Shown one piece after another: positions 1 to 10,100 of a stretch of DNA of 64,000 nucleotides. Position numbers and translations under genes: made by a program. The DNA lies in the NCBI GenBank assembly GCA_047967505.1, contig CM106538.1, one strand, 5' to 3'. This DNA is from Dipteris shenzhenensis. Its lineage: Eukaryota; Polypodiophyta; Polypodiopsida; Gleicheniales. The notes beneath the pieces are model-generated. The model was given only the letters and a program-made list of their open reading frames with translations. It did no database searches and was not told the DNA's origin. Numbering within the stretch: position 1 is the stretch's first letter; every line of letters starts with the position of its first letter.

Positions 1-234
1 GAAATAAACTGACTCTACAAGATGAAGTCTAATAGTAGATTTTGCTAATGCATCCAACTCATTCCAATCATCCTCAGACATATTTGCAGGCTTAGCTTCA
101 ATCCCTGCCAAGGGTTTAATCTGCTTCTTTTGAATAAGCACATCCCTTATCTGTTCTTTCCACAAAGAAAAGTTTGTCCCATCAAACTTTTTAATGCTGA
201 AAAACTCCATTTCAGACATGGAAGAGGATGCCAT
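1..234 (-). CDS. Copia gag, N-terminal part, running off the left edge
   Basis: Reading leftward from an ATG at 234-232, 78 codons stay open to the window edge. The peptide starts MASSSMSEMEFFSIKKFDG and continues with NFSLWKEQIRDVL, the usual N-terminus of a Ty1/Copia gag (UBN2-type, with the F-D-G-x-N-F-x-x-W motif). It is nearly the same as the gag start of the + strand element at 24,918, so both belong to one family. In the intact element it would form the capsid that packages the RNA. The leader, primer site and LTR lie to its right in the correct order for a minus-strand element. The rest of the element is outside the window. No stop is seen in this stretch. Confidence 0.8.
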   Translation of the reverse strand, partial: MASSSMSEMEFFSIKKFDGTNFSLWKEQIRDVLIQKKQIKPLAGIEAKPANMSEDDWNELDALAKSTIRLHLVESVYF

Positions 235-1650
235 GATGTAAATAAAGCAAAATCCCAAATGCTAGTGCCTACAAGAGAGAATCACACCAAATACCAGGTG
301 CACCCAAATGTGTATGCCACAATAGACTGAAATATCACCAAAACTCATGTCTCAAAGCATCTGACTCATGTGCATATACTATGCATCCATATGAGCAAAT
401 CTGGCCCAAAAGAAAATGCCAACTGCAACAGCAATCCAAAATGCCAATAAGTGCCAAATGACTCAAGCATAAACACCGTCCACTGGTATATGCATTAATA
501 ATATCTCATCCAAGAGAGCATAGCACTATTAGTGCATCACCTGCAATGTGTCAAAGCTGTCCCTCAGCATAAAATAGCATCCATGTGCAAAGCGTCCATA
601 AAAATAGCATCCCACAAGGCAATTTGGGCCTATCAACGCATCCAAATGGCCTATAAATCATCCACTACAACCCAATGCATACCACAAATGAGCACACATT
701 GCTCAAACTGCAACCAGAGTGATCTGCATAAGGTATGCTCAAGAAATCATAGTCCCACGGTAATGACCGCTACTGAAAATAGAACCTGAGATGCCTCAAA
801 ACATGGGTGCCATTGCATAATCGGACTCAACAAGAAAATCTGCAAATATTTCTCTTCTGCCGAAACTCCAAAATCCCAACCGATGAGTGAGAAATGGGAG
901 TCATTGCTTATCCACTGCCATGTGGCATAAATCTAAGGTTTCAAAACCTTAGAATGAAAAAAATGCATAACAGAGAGACAAAATCGAATACACAAAGATC
1001 TATAACTCTGAAAATCCTCCACTGAATCGCGTAAGAACTGACAGATAGGGGTTTTTGGGCATCCGGAACGCAATGGGACAGACGATTTTGGAAACCGTGG
1101 TCTCAATCACTAGGTCCAACACACAGACTGAAAAACGTTTTTGGAAACAGAGCTGTTTGTAAACTCCACTGGAGTGCGAATGATGAGCAACATAGAAGTT
1201 TTAGGACCTCTTGAGTCCACCGGAACTGACAGATCTATAAATGGTTGCTCCAAACTTGAGTTCCAACACCTGGGCAAAAAAACGCAGAAATTGACACAAT
1301 GAGTCAAAAATCCAATGAAATGATCCCAGATTCAAGAATGAAGGTGTTTCCAAGCTCCTGAAGTAAAGTGGACACCAAAAGCAAGCAATAGTTGCCTCTA
1401 CAAGTCAATACAGAGTCTCTGTCATCGAACGGAACAGGGCAAAGCTCAAAAAACGACTTTTTCTTTGAAAACACTTAACAGGCTCTCAAAACCACTTCAC
1501 AAAACTAAGTGACTTTTCCAAAGGTTCCTCCAAGGTCTCTACATACTCGGATGCAAGTAAAGTCACCCACAAAGCTTCCCACAGAGCTTCTCCTTCCTCC
1601 CACAGAGCTGCTGAGCTTCAAGCATTCACGCACGCTCAGCTAGATCACCC
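235..1650 (-). mobile_element. Copia 5' untranslated leader (minus strand)
   Basis: Non-coding leader between gag ATG (234) and the primer binding site (1651-1664). Its gag-proximal 400 bases (about 235-632) match the reverse complement of 24,487-24,917 almost base for base by eye, which fixes the family. The rest shows no gene; ORFs at 130-330, 532-789 and 1110-1307 are chance frames with no domain. Confidence 0.7.
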
Positions 1651-1664
1651 GAGCTCTGATACCA
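1651..1664 (-). promoter_or_regulatory. Primer binding site of the minus-strand Copia
   Basis: The minus strand reads TGGTATCAGAGCTC, complementary to the 3' end of plant initiator methionine tRNA, the standard primer of plant Copia reverse transcription. It directly follows the inferred LTR end. Confidence 0.85.
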
Positions 1665-1935
1665 GTTGAGAGTGCTCTCAATGGAAGCAAGAACGAAAGA
1701 GGGAGAGAGAGAAACAGAGAGCCACACAAGTTTTGGTGGGTGCAGAATACCCTAATCTTCTTTTTCATTCATTTATACATGTGTTTGAGTATTGTACATA
1801 ACCGGGGTAAAGGCACAGTGACCTTTAACCCCCACATAAATATGCCCTTGTAAATATGCCCTTGAATAAAAGCACAGTTGTTGTATGACCACGATAGGAT
1901 CGCTTTGACACCTGTGATTTTGCCCACATGTAAGT
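1665..1935 (-). mobile_element. 5' LTR of the minus-strand Copia
   Basis: The segment abutting the primer site shares long blocks with the 3' LTR at about 29,019-29,277: on the minus strand GTTATGTACAATACTCAAA, then GAAGATTAGGGT, then CTGCACCCACCAAAAC and CTTGTGTGGCTCTCT, in the same order. The inner boundary is set by the primer site. The outer boundary near 1,935 is a guess from a TG dinucleotide, because only one LTR of this copy is in view. Confidence 0.65.
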
Positions 1936-1939
1936 TTGC

Positions 1940-2513
1940 AAATAGTATAAAAAATCGTATAATAGTTTGCAAATGTGTATAGCAAGTGAGTAATGGGAAG
2001 TGGAAGTGGGAGTGAGGAGGGAGGAGTTGGAATGGGAGAGGGGAGGTTATAGGGGTGTATGATAATAAGTATAAAAAATAGTATAATAATATATTAATAG
2101 TTTGCAAATGGCAAGTGAGTAATGGGAAGTGGAAGTGAGAGTAGGGAGGGAGGAATGGAATGGGAGAGGGGGAGGTAATAGGGGAGTAGGATAATAAGGG
2201 AGTGAAATGAGTGAGGGGAGTTAATAGGGGATGAAAAAGAGGAGGGTGAGATGGGGAAATATGGGATTTTGGGAAATGGAAGGGTGGGATCGGAAAATGG
2301 GAGGAGTATGGGACGTGGTGGAAATGTGGAATGGGAGTGGTGGCCATGGGGGAGGAAGAAGAAATGGATGGGGGGAGGGCCAATGGAAGATTGGGATGAG
2401 GGATGGGGGTCCAATGGGAGAGGGGGAGTAATGGGAGCCAATGGGAGAGGGGAGGAATGGAAAGCCAATAGGAGAGAGGTGGGGAATGAAAAGCCAATAG
2501 GAGAGGAGGAGGA
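1940..2513 (+). repeat. Purine-rich spacer with a duplicated block of about 130 bp
   Basis: Two related blocks (about 1,944-2,060 and 2,068-2,190) each carry AGTATAAAAAAT, then TAGTTTGCAAAT, then AGTGAGTAATGGGAAGTGGA, then GA/GGA-rich DNA. No gene is seen; the opposite-strand Pro/Ser-rich frames are low-complexity artefacts. Confidence 0.6.
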
Positions 2514-2700
2514 AAACCTATTTTTTCTTATATATAGTCTTCCTTCTTCATTCATTCTCCCCTCATTTCATTCATTGAAGCAAGAACGCAAGGACGAGCA
2601 AGAAAGCAAGGAAGGAAGAGCAAGAAAGCAAGAAAGAGCAAAGTTACAAACTTTTTCTAGGTACTTGTAAAATTTTTTGATTAATTCTTTATCTAAGTTT
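2514..2700 (+). promoter_or_regulatory. TATA-box/leader block, copy 1
   Basis: Contains TTCTTATATATAG (about 2,526-2,538), then a pyrimidine-rich stretch with repeated CATTCATT and CTCATTTCATTCATTGAAGC, then CAAGAACG. The same order recurs at 5,449-5,535. A TATA box followed by a C/T-rich leader and GAAGCAA resembles a plant LTR or promoter start, so these two blocks may be terminal repeats or duplicated promoters. No coding sequence follows; a GA/GGA tract does. Confidence 0.45.
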
Positions 2701-2789
2701 TGTAGATTTGTTTTTTTTTAATTTGAAGAGAGAGAAAGAAAGAGAGAGAGGAACTAGAGAGAGAGAGAGAAAGTTTAGAGAGAAGGAGA

Positions 2790-3005
2790 GGAGCCTTAGG
2801 GGCCGCAGCCTCCAAGAGGAAGAGGGAAGTGGAGGGGGCAAAGAGAGAGGAAAGGAGGGAGGGAGGAGAGAGAGAGAGGGGTGCAAGGAACTAGAGAGAG
2901 AGAGAGAGAGAAAATTTAGAGAGAAGGAGAGGAGCCTTGGGGGCCGCGGCCTCCAGGAGGAAGAGGGAAGTGGAGGGGGGAGAGAGAGGGAGGAAAGGAG
3001 GGAGG
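2790..3005 (+). repeat. 138-bp tandem duplication in the purine tract
   Basis: The block GAGAAGGAGAGGAGCCTT, then a GGCCGC-containing island, then AGGAAGAGGGAAGTGGAGG occurs at about 2,780-2,860 and again at about 2,918-3,000, each copy preceded by CTAGAGAGAGAGAG. The two copies differ at several bases. Confidence 0.7.
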
Positions 3006-3269
3006 GAGGAGAGAGAGAGGGGGTATGAGAGAGAGAGGTTCGAGAGGGAGGTGGGGGGATGGAGGGGTGGAGGGGGGAGAGAGAGGGAGGAAAGGAGGCG
3101 GCAATGGGAAGGGTAGGCGGTAGGGGGAGGCGACGAGAGGGGGAGGCGGTGGCAGAGGGGGGAGGCAGCGGGAGGGGGAGGCAGTAGGGGGAGGTGGCGG
3201 GAGGGGGGGAGTAGAGAGAGGGGGGAGAGGAGGGAGGAGAGAGACGGGGGATGGAGGGGGGAGAGAGAG

Positions 3270-3400
3270 GGAGGCGGAGGCGGTAGGGGGAGGCGACGGT
3301 AGGGGCGACGGTAGGGGGAGACGGCGAGAGGGGGAGGCGGTAGGGGGAGGCGACGGTAGGGGCGACGGTAGGGGGAGATGGCGAGAGCGGGAGGCGACCG
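3270..3400 (+). repeat. 59-bp tandem repeat in the G-rich minisatellite
   Basis: The block starting GGAGGCGGTAGGGGGAGGCG at about 3,277 is repeated at about 3,336 with one or two changes, each followed by ACGGTAGGGGCGACGG. It lies within runs of four or more G spaced by one to four bases, so it could form a G-quadruplex. Confidence 0.65.
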
Positions 3401-3895
3401 AAGAGGGGGGAGCAGCAATAGGGGGAGGCAATGGGAGGGTGAGGGGGCGGCGGTAGGGGGAGGCGAGGTAGGGGGAGGCGGGAGGGGGGAGCGGGGGTAG
3501 GGGGCAGTAGGGGGTAGGGAGGCAAGAGGGGGGAGAGGGGGTAGGGAGGCGAGAGGGGGGAGCGGGGGTAAGGGGAGGCGGGAGGGGGGAGGCGGGGTAG
3601 GGGGCGGCGGGGTAGGGGGAGGCAGGAGGGGGGAGCGACAGTAGGGGGAGGCGACAGGAGGGTGAGGGGGTGGGAGGGGGGAGTGGGGGTAGGGAGGTGG
3701 GAGGGGGGAGTGCTGGTAGGGGGAGGAGAGGTAGGGGGAGGCCAGAGGGGGGCGGCGAGGTAGGGGGAGGCAGGAAGGGGAGCGGCAGTAGGGGAAGGCG
3801 GCAGGAGGGTGAGGGGGCAATGGTAAGGGGAGGCGACGGGAGGGGGAGGCGAGGTAGAGAGGGAGGGGAGAGAGAGAGAGAGGAGTGAGGGGAGG

Positions 3896-3954
<59 letters not shown>

Positions 3955-4100
3955 GTCCTAGCGGCTGTGGCCCCCAAGGTGAGAGGAGTGAGGAAAGGGA
4001 GAGGAGAGAGAGAGAATGAGGGGAGGGAGAGAGAAAGAAGGGGGAGGCAGCGTAGAGACGGAGGGGAGAGAGAGAGAGGAGGGAGGGGAGGGAGGGGAGG

Positions 4101-4139
<39 letters not shown>

Positions 4140-4318
4140 GAGGGAGGGGGAGAGAGAGAGAGAGAGAGAGAGGGGGGGTCCTGGCGATCGCAACCCGCAG
4201 GGTGAGAGGAGTGAGGAAAGGGAGAGCAGAGAGAGAATGAGGGGAGGGAGAGGAGGGAGAGAGAAAGAAGGGGAGGTAGCGTAGAGAGGGAGGGGAGAGA
4301 GAGAGAGAGAGGAGTGAG

Positions 4319-4356
<38 letters not shown>

Positions 4357-4511
4357 AGGGGGGTTCCTGGCGGCCGCGGCCCCCAAGGTGAGAGGAGTGA
4401 GGAAAGGGAGAGGAGGGAGAGAGAATGAGGGGAGGGAGAGGAGGGAGAGAGAAAGAAGGGGGAGGCGGCTTAGAGAGGGAGGGGAGAGAGAGAGAGAGGA
4501 GTGAGGGGAGG

Positions 4512-4554
<43 letters not shown>

Positions 4555-4900
4555 CCTGGCGGCCGCAGCCCCCAAGGTGAGAGGAGTGAGGAAAGGGAGA
4601 GGAGAGAGAGAGAATGAGGGGAGGGAGAGGAGGGAGAGAGAAAGAGAAGTGAGGAGGAATGAGGGGAGGAGAGAGAGAGAGAGAAAGTGAGGGGAGGAGA
4701 GGAGAGAGAGATAGAAGCCCCGGGAGGAGAGGAGAGAGAGAAAGTGAGGGGAGGAGAGAGAGTGATGAGAGGAGAGTGAGAGGAGTAAGGGAGGGAGAGG
4801 AGTGAGAGCAAGGAGGGAAGGGGAGGGGAGGAGAGAGAGAGAAGGAAGAGAGAGAGAGAGGACTCCTAGGGGCCGCGGCCCCCAGGTGAGAGAAGAGGGA
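3955..4900 (+). repeat. Higher-order repeat of about 190-220 bp with a GC-rich island
   Basis: Each unit has a GA run, then TCCTGGCGGCCGCGGCCCCC (varying), then AAGGTGAGAGGAGTGAGGAA and a purine filler. Unit starts fall near 3,957, 4,178, 4,367, 4,554 and 4,863. Related islands continue at about 5,977, 6,618, 6,828 and 7,080. The core GGCCGCGGCC is palindromic, and the following CAAGGTGAG resembles a splice donor. Function unknown. Confidence 0.7.
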
Positions 4901-5448
4901 AGGGAGTGGAGAGGAGTTAGAGTGGAAGTGGAGAGGGAAGGTACACGACTAGAGAGAGAGGGGTGAGAAGACGTGATGGAGATGGAAACACTAGTAGAGA
5001 GAGAGGAGAGATGAGAAGACTTTAGGGAGAGGGGAAGGTAAGCGACTAGAGAGAGAGGAGAGATGAGAAGACTTGAGGGAGAGAGGAAGGTATGCGACTA
5101 GAGGAAGGTATGCGACTAGAGAGAGAGAGATATGCGACTAGAGAAGGAGCTCCATTAGAGAGAGAGAGAGCCCACTACATAGAGAAGAGGAGAGGAGTAG
5201 AGGGAGAGAGGTCGAATTCTTACAACTAAGAGTAGAACAACCCACGAGCAAGAGTGATAAACAAGAGCCTACCACGAGCAAGAGCGACAAATAAGAAGAG
5301 ACGTACGAGAAGAATGAAGAGGGACGTACGAGAAGAAAGTATCAAGAAGAATGTTGAACACAAATTTGCATTCAAATTTATCTAGAAGAATGAATTCAAA
5401 TTTTACTCTCTTTTTTTAAAATTCAAATTTATTCGTGAGTGGGAGGGG
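4901..5448 (+). repeat. Purine-rich repeat block with GCGACTAGAGAG units
   Basis: The short phrase ATGCGACTAGAG or AGCGACTAGAGAG recurs about six times between 4,948 and 5,150, followed by repeats of CACGAGCAAGAG (5,240-5,290) and GTACGAGAAGAA (5,310-5,340). No gene is visible. Confidence 0.55.
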
Positions 5449-5740
5449 TGGGCTAGTTTTTCTTATATATACTCTTCTTTCCATTCATTCATTCTCATTC
5501 TCTCCTCATTTCATTGAAGCAACCAAGAGTGGAAGAGCAAGGATAAGGGGAGCCTTACTTTTTTCACTTTTTCCACATACTTGCAATTCTTTTTCTTTAC
5601 TCGCAATTCTACAATTCTTCTTGTAATTCTTTTTCTTTACTTACAATTCTTTTTTAATTAGTTTCTTGTTAGAGTTTTTGAGTTCTATTTCAATTAATTT
5701 CTTATTGAAATTTGTGTTCTAAATTTTAAAAGAGAGATAG
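5449..5740 (+). promoter_or_regulatory. TATA-box/leader block, copy 2
   Basis: CTAGTTTTTCTTATATATAC, then CATTCATTCATTCTC, then CTCATTTCATTGAAGCAA repeats the block at 2,514 about 2.94 kb downstream. It is followed by ACAATTCTT repeats and by GTTTTTGAGTTCTATTTC plus AATTTCTTATT; that last stretch recurs at about 6,030-6,105. Both later copies run directly into GA-rich DNA. Confidence 0.45.
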
Positions 5741-5835
5741 AGAGAAAGAGAGAGCTAGAGAGAGAGAGGAGACAGAGAGAGAGTGTGAGAGAGAGAGCAG
5801 GAGATTAAGAGAGAAAAGAAAGGAGGGAGAGAAAG

Positions 5836-5873
<38 letters not shown>

Positions 5874-6019
5874 AAGAGAGGGAGGGAGGGAGAGAGATTA
5901 AGAGAGAGAAGAGGGGCGGAGGGAGAGAGAGAGAGAGAATGAAAACTCAAAGAGTAAAAGAGAGAGAATGAAAACTCTTGGCGGCCGTGGTAGCGAGAGG
6001 AGGGGGTATTTTTAGTAGG

Positions 6020-6110
6020 CATTACAATTCTTTTTAAATTAGTTTCTTAGTTTTTGAGTTCTATTTCAATTAGTTTCTTATTAAAATTTGAGTTTGTAAA
6101 TTTGAAAAGA
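6020..6110 (+). repeat. Partial third copy of the AT-rich leader segment
   Basis: TTACAATTCTTTTTAAATTA, then GTTTTTGAGTTCTATTTC and TAGTTTCTTATTAAAATTTG match 5,640-5,725 closely and are again followed by a GA run. This suggests the purine tract grew by segmental duplication that included the AT-rich leader. Confidence 0.6.
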
Positions 6111-6115
6111 GAGAA

Positions 6116-6155
<40 letters not shown>

Positions 6156-6484
6156 AGAGGGGAGGTAGAGAAGGAGAGAGAGGGAAGGAGATTAGAAGAG
6201 AGGGAGGGAGAGAGAGAGAGAGAAAGAGAGAGAAAGAAAGAAAGAGAAGGAGGGAGAGAGAGCGATTAAGAGAGAGATGAGGGGAGGAAGAGAAAGAGTG
6301 AAAGAGAGTAGGGAGAGAGAGAGATTAAGAGATAGAAGAGGCAGGAGGGAGAGAAAGAGAGAGAATGAAAAGTCTTGCCACGAGAGGAGAGAGTAGAGAG
6401 TAGGGAGGGAGCTAGAGAGTAGAGAGTAGAGAGTAGGGAGGGAGCTCCTGAGGAGGGGAGAGAAAGAAAGAGATAGAGAATGAG

Positions 6485-6537
<53 letters not shown>

Positions 6538-7135
6538 TGAGAAATGAGAGATAATAGGGAGGGAGAGAAAGAGAGAGGAGAGAGGGAAAGAGAGAAATTA
6601 AGATAGAGAAGAGGGGCTCTTGGCGGCCGTGGCCGCCAAAGCGAGAGAGAGAATGAGAAATGAGAGAGAAGAGTAGGGAGGGAGAGAAAGAGAGAGAGGA
6701 GAGAGGGAGAGAGAGAGAGATTCAGAGAGAGAAGAGGGGCTCCTTAAATAAGAGAGAAGACTAGGGAGGGAAAGAAAGAGAGAGAGGAGAGAGGGAGAGA
6801 GAGATTAAGAGAGTGAAGAGGGTCTCCTAGTGGCCGTGGCTGCTAGAGGGAGGGAGAGAGTAGGGAGGGAGAGGGAGAGAGAGAGAGAGAGAGAGAAATG
6901 AGAGAGAAGAGAGGAGGGAGACTGAGGGAGAGAGAAAGGGAGAGAGAGAGAGGGAGAGAGAGGGAGAGAGAGGGAGAGAGAGAGAAAGAGAGAGAGGGAG
7001 AGAGAGGGAGGGAGAGAGAATGAAACTTCTAGCGGAGAGGAGAGAGGGAAAGAGAGAAATTAAGAGAGAGAAGAGGGGCTCTTGGCGGCTGTGGCCGCCA
7101 AAGGGAGAGAGAGAAGGAGAAATGAGAGAGACCCA

Positions 7136-10100
7136 ATGGCTTTGGTAGGTGGACTCGATATCACATCGGCAGAAGAGCTTGGTTTCTTCATCAAAAGGAA
7201 AAGAGACTCTTTCTACTTATGTCAAAAAGGGAGTTCAATGATGTTGATGATCCATGGGATGCTACATTCTTCAAGAAAGATATGACTTCAAGCCTTGTAG
7301 TAGGCATAATGATAGAGCCAAAAGAGTCTTTTATGGATATTTTCACAAAGAGTTCAGATCCTGAATTGGAGGTCTTCATTTTGTTGTGTCAAGGAGAGAC
7401 TCAAAGACCTTTGTGATGCCTCCTCCTCAACCATCAAAGTTTCTTGAGCTGCAAAGTGCATTGGAGGCTCCTGCATATACTTGGGACCGATTTCCTAGTG
7501 TGGTGGCAAAAAGGATGCATGCAAAGATTATGTTTGAGTACTTTCAGGATGCACAATATGCTCCTCAGATTCAAGGATCTTCACATGAAGGAGATCAAGC
7601 ACAGACTTCGATGCAGGGGCAAGAAGAACATGCACACTGTCACAAATGTGTAGAACATGAGCACAAACTTCTAGAGCAAGAAATGGTGGATGTCACTAAG
7701 GATGATGAAACACAAGCCTTGAGTGCACGGGAATTAAAAAAATTGAAGAAGATGAAGGTCGATCCACTGTAGTTATGCTAGAAGCTCTTGCTAGCAAACC
7801 ACAACATGAAATGCAAAAGGCTAGTACTGCAAGAGCCACGGTTCCAAGCATTAGAAAAAGGCATCGTCCCACTGTAAAGAAAGAACATGTGGATGGAAAA
7901 CAGTTAAAAGAAGAGAAAGATGAAGAAGACTCAAAACCCGAAGCTGAAGATGATTAGGATGAACTCACATCAATCAAAAATCTCAATCTGTGTCTTAATG
8001 AAGCAGTAACAAATGATGATGTGGGATATATCTGGCATCAAAGGACGTGGTTTGTGAATGCCAGAGATGTGGAAGCTGCAGCTATCTTTACTAATAGCCA
8101 AAACCTTGATATATCCTATGCACTGCAAATATACAAGGCTTTGAGAGATGGAAAGAAACATGTGGCAAGCAACGTGGTCCTGCATCCAATAATGTTTTGT
8201 ACAATCAAAAATAGCTTTTTGGATCAAATTACATTTACAGGGCCTAGACATTTCGAGGAAACCTTCACTTGATTCTTTAAAGACACTCTTAAAAATATTC
8301 CACATGAACAAGGCCAAGAGGCACAAGGTGAGAATATGTTGAAGGAAGCAAAGAAGGAATTCCTCCTTAATTGTAGATTCTAGCCCATTGATGGTCAACA
8401 TTGGGCTTATGCTTGTCATTAGATTGCCAAAGAAGCAAAGGAGGTCAAAAGACTCACTTCAGAACAATTTGCAAAGATAACTTCATTCCATTGTTATCCT
8501 ACAACCATCTGTATATTCAAGCATGAGATCAAGTATTTGATTGAGTCCGAAAGACTTAATCATTATGTCCATGGAAAGCGTAAGATATCCTCAACATCAG
8601 AGGTCTTACAGAAGGTAAGGGTTGTATGGACAACATTTGGTTCTCCAAATCCTGATTTGAAGAGAAAGATCATAAAAGCAGATGCCGACACACTCACAAA
8701 CTTCTATACTTCTTTGAGTGCAGTTGTGCCTAGGGGAACTCAAGAGCGAAAAGAAAATATGACAAGCCTCAAGGTGGTGAGAGACAGATATGCCGACTAC
8801 ACTTCCATCATTTTTTGTCCTATTGAAGTGTTCAATGAGATGCTTGAAGCGTGCATTGCATGTGAGCATGGAGAGTTGACTTATGAAGCTCCTTTGTTTG
8901 TCTCCAAAAAGTCAAAGGTAATGGATAAGAAGGAGTTGATGGCAAGGATGTGCCTATAAAGTACTTACCTGACAAGTATGCATCCATGGCAGCACAAAAA
9001 CTTTTAAAGAAAGAATGGTTTTTTGGAAAGAAAGACAAAGACCACTGCTTGGAAGAATGCATCAATGTACATGTGAGGCATGATGCAGTGCATAGTGCCA
9101 TTAAGTATTTGCTGTCAGAGAAACAAATCCCACTTAGTCATTGTAACATTGACTATAATGTGGTCAAGCATATAGCTTCTTTGTCAACACCCGAGGTAAA
9201 GCTATGGGCAAATAGGTGGATTAAAAAGGATGAAAAGAAGTCCCACAACAGGTGGTTGCATATGTGGAAAGATTAATCAACGAGATAAGGATGCCGACAA
9301 ATATGCACCAAATCTTTCAATTCAATGTAGAGGTTACGTCAGAGTCTGGAAAGCTTGTGAGCTTTAGGGGAATTTCAAAAGATGACTTCATCAAGAATGA
9401 GTCAGCATGGGACAAGCCACAACTATTCTTCATCAATGAAGTTTCTAGTGATGATATCCATAACTTCATTGATAGAATAGTATATACCACCATTAGCAAA
9501 GTGGAAATTTGCAACATTGTCATTTTTGTTGATAAACAAGACAAAGAAGCCATGCAGGTTACTCTAGAGCGAGCATATTCATCAGATTTGAAGATCTATA
9601 GTGGTGTTTATGCAGCAAAGAGAGGCAAGAGAGAATGTGGCATAGCAATTCAATCTCGTGAATCATTCTTCTTGTGTATGCGGAGTCCCAACCCTAATCA
9701 CTCCTTACAAAAGAACATAAGAGGGAATTCAAATAATTTGAGATTGATGCTAGAAGAACAAGATATTCCCAAGTCCATACATTATTTTAAAAAAAACTAT
9801 GGAAGTCCAGCAAAAAGTGGGAGTCTCTTGCTTACCATGGTGGAGAATTTGCTACCGGCAGGTTGGGAGGTCACTTTGTGCAGGATGGGATATTTATTTG
9901 AGGATCTCCTCAAAAAAGGGAACTCCACAAATATTATTGAAAACAAGCATTTCATGGCCTATTTTCAGCTTCAAGCAGATCTAACCATAGGCTATGAAAA
10001 AGAGGTAGAGCACAAGGAGACTAATGACATGGATGATGACCTTGAAGATCATAATGTCCCAGTTGATGATGATGAAAAGATGGACTTACATGACCCATTC

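Larger units (their letters stand above)
2730..7130 (+). repeat. Polypurine tract: GA microsatellites and G-rich minisatellite
   Basis: About 4.4 kb in which the + strand is almost only A and G, broken by short mixed-sequence islands. Perfect GA runs occur at about 3,899-3,952, 4,320-4,352, 4,512-4,552, 5,838-5,868, 6,118-6,150 and 6,488-6,534. Between 3,100 and 3,850 it is a G-rich minisatellite built from GGTAGGGGGAGGCG-like units. The long Pro/Ser/Leu frames on the minus strand (for example 2,689-4,575) are translations of this low-complexity DNA and are not genes. Confidence 0.9.

Noticed and set aside
2689-4575. Long minus-strand frames (278, 309, 425 and 205 codons) rich in Pro, Ser and Leu
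   Set aside because: They are translations of CT/CCT microsatellite and minisatellite DNA; open because such repeats lack stop codons, with no domain and shifting frames.
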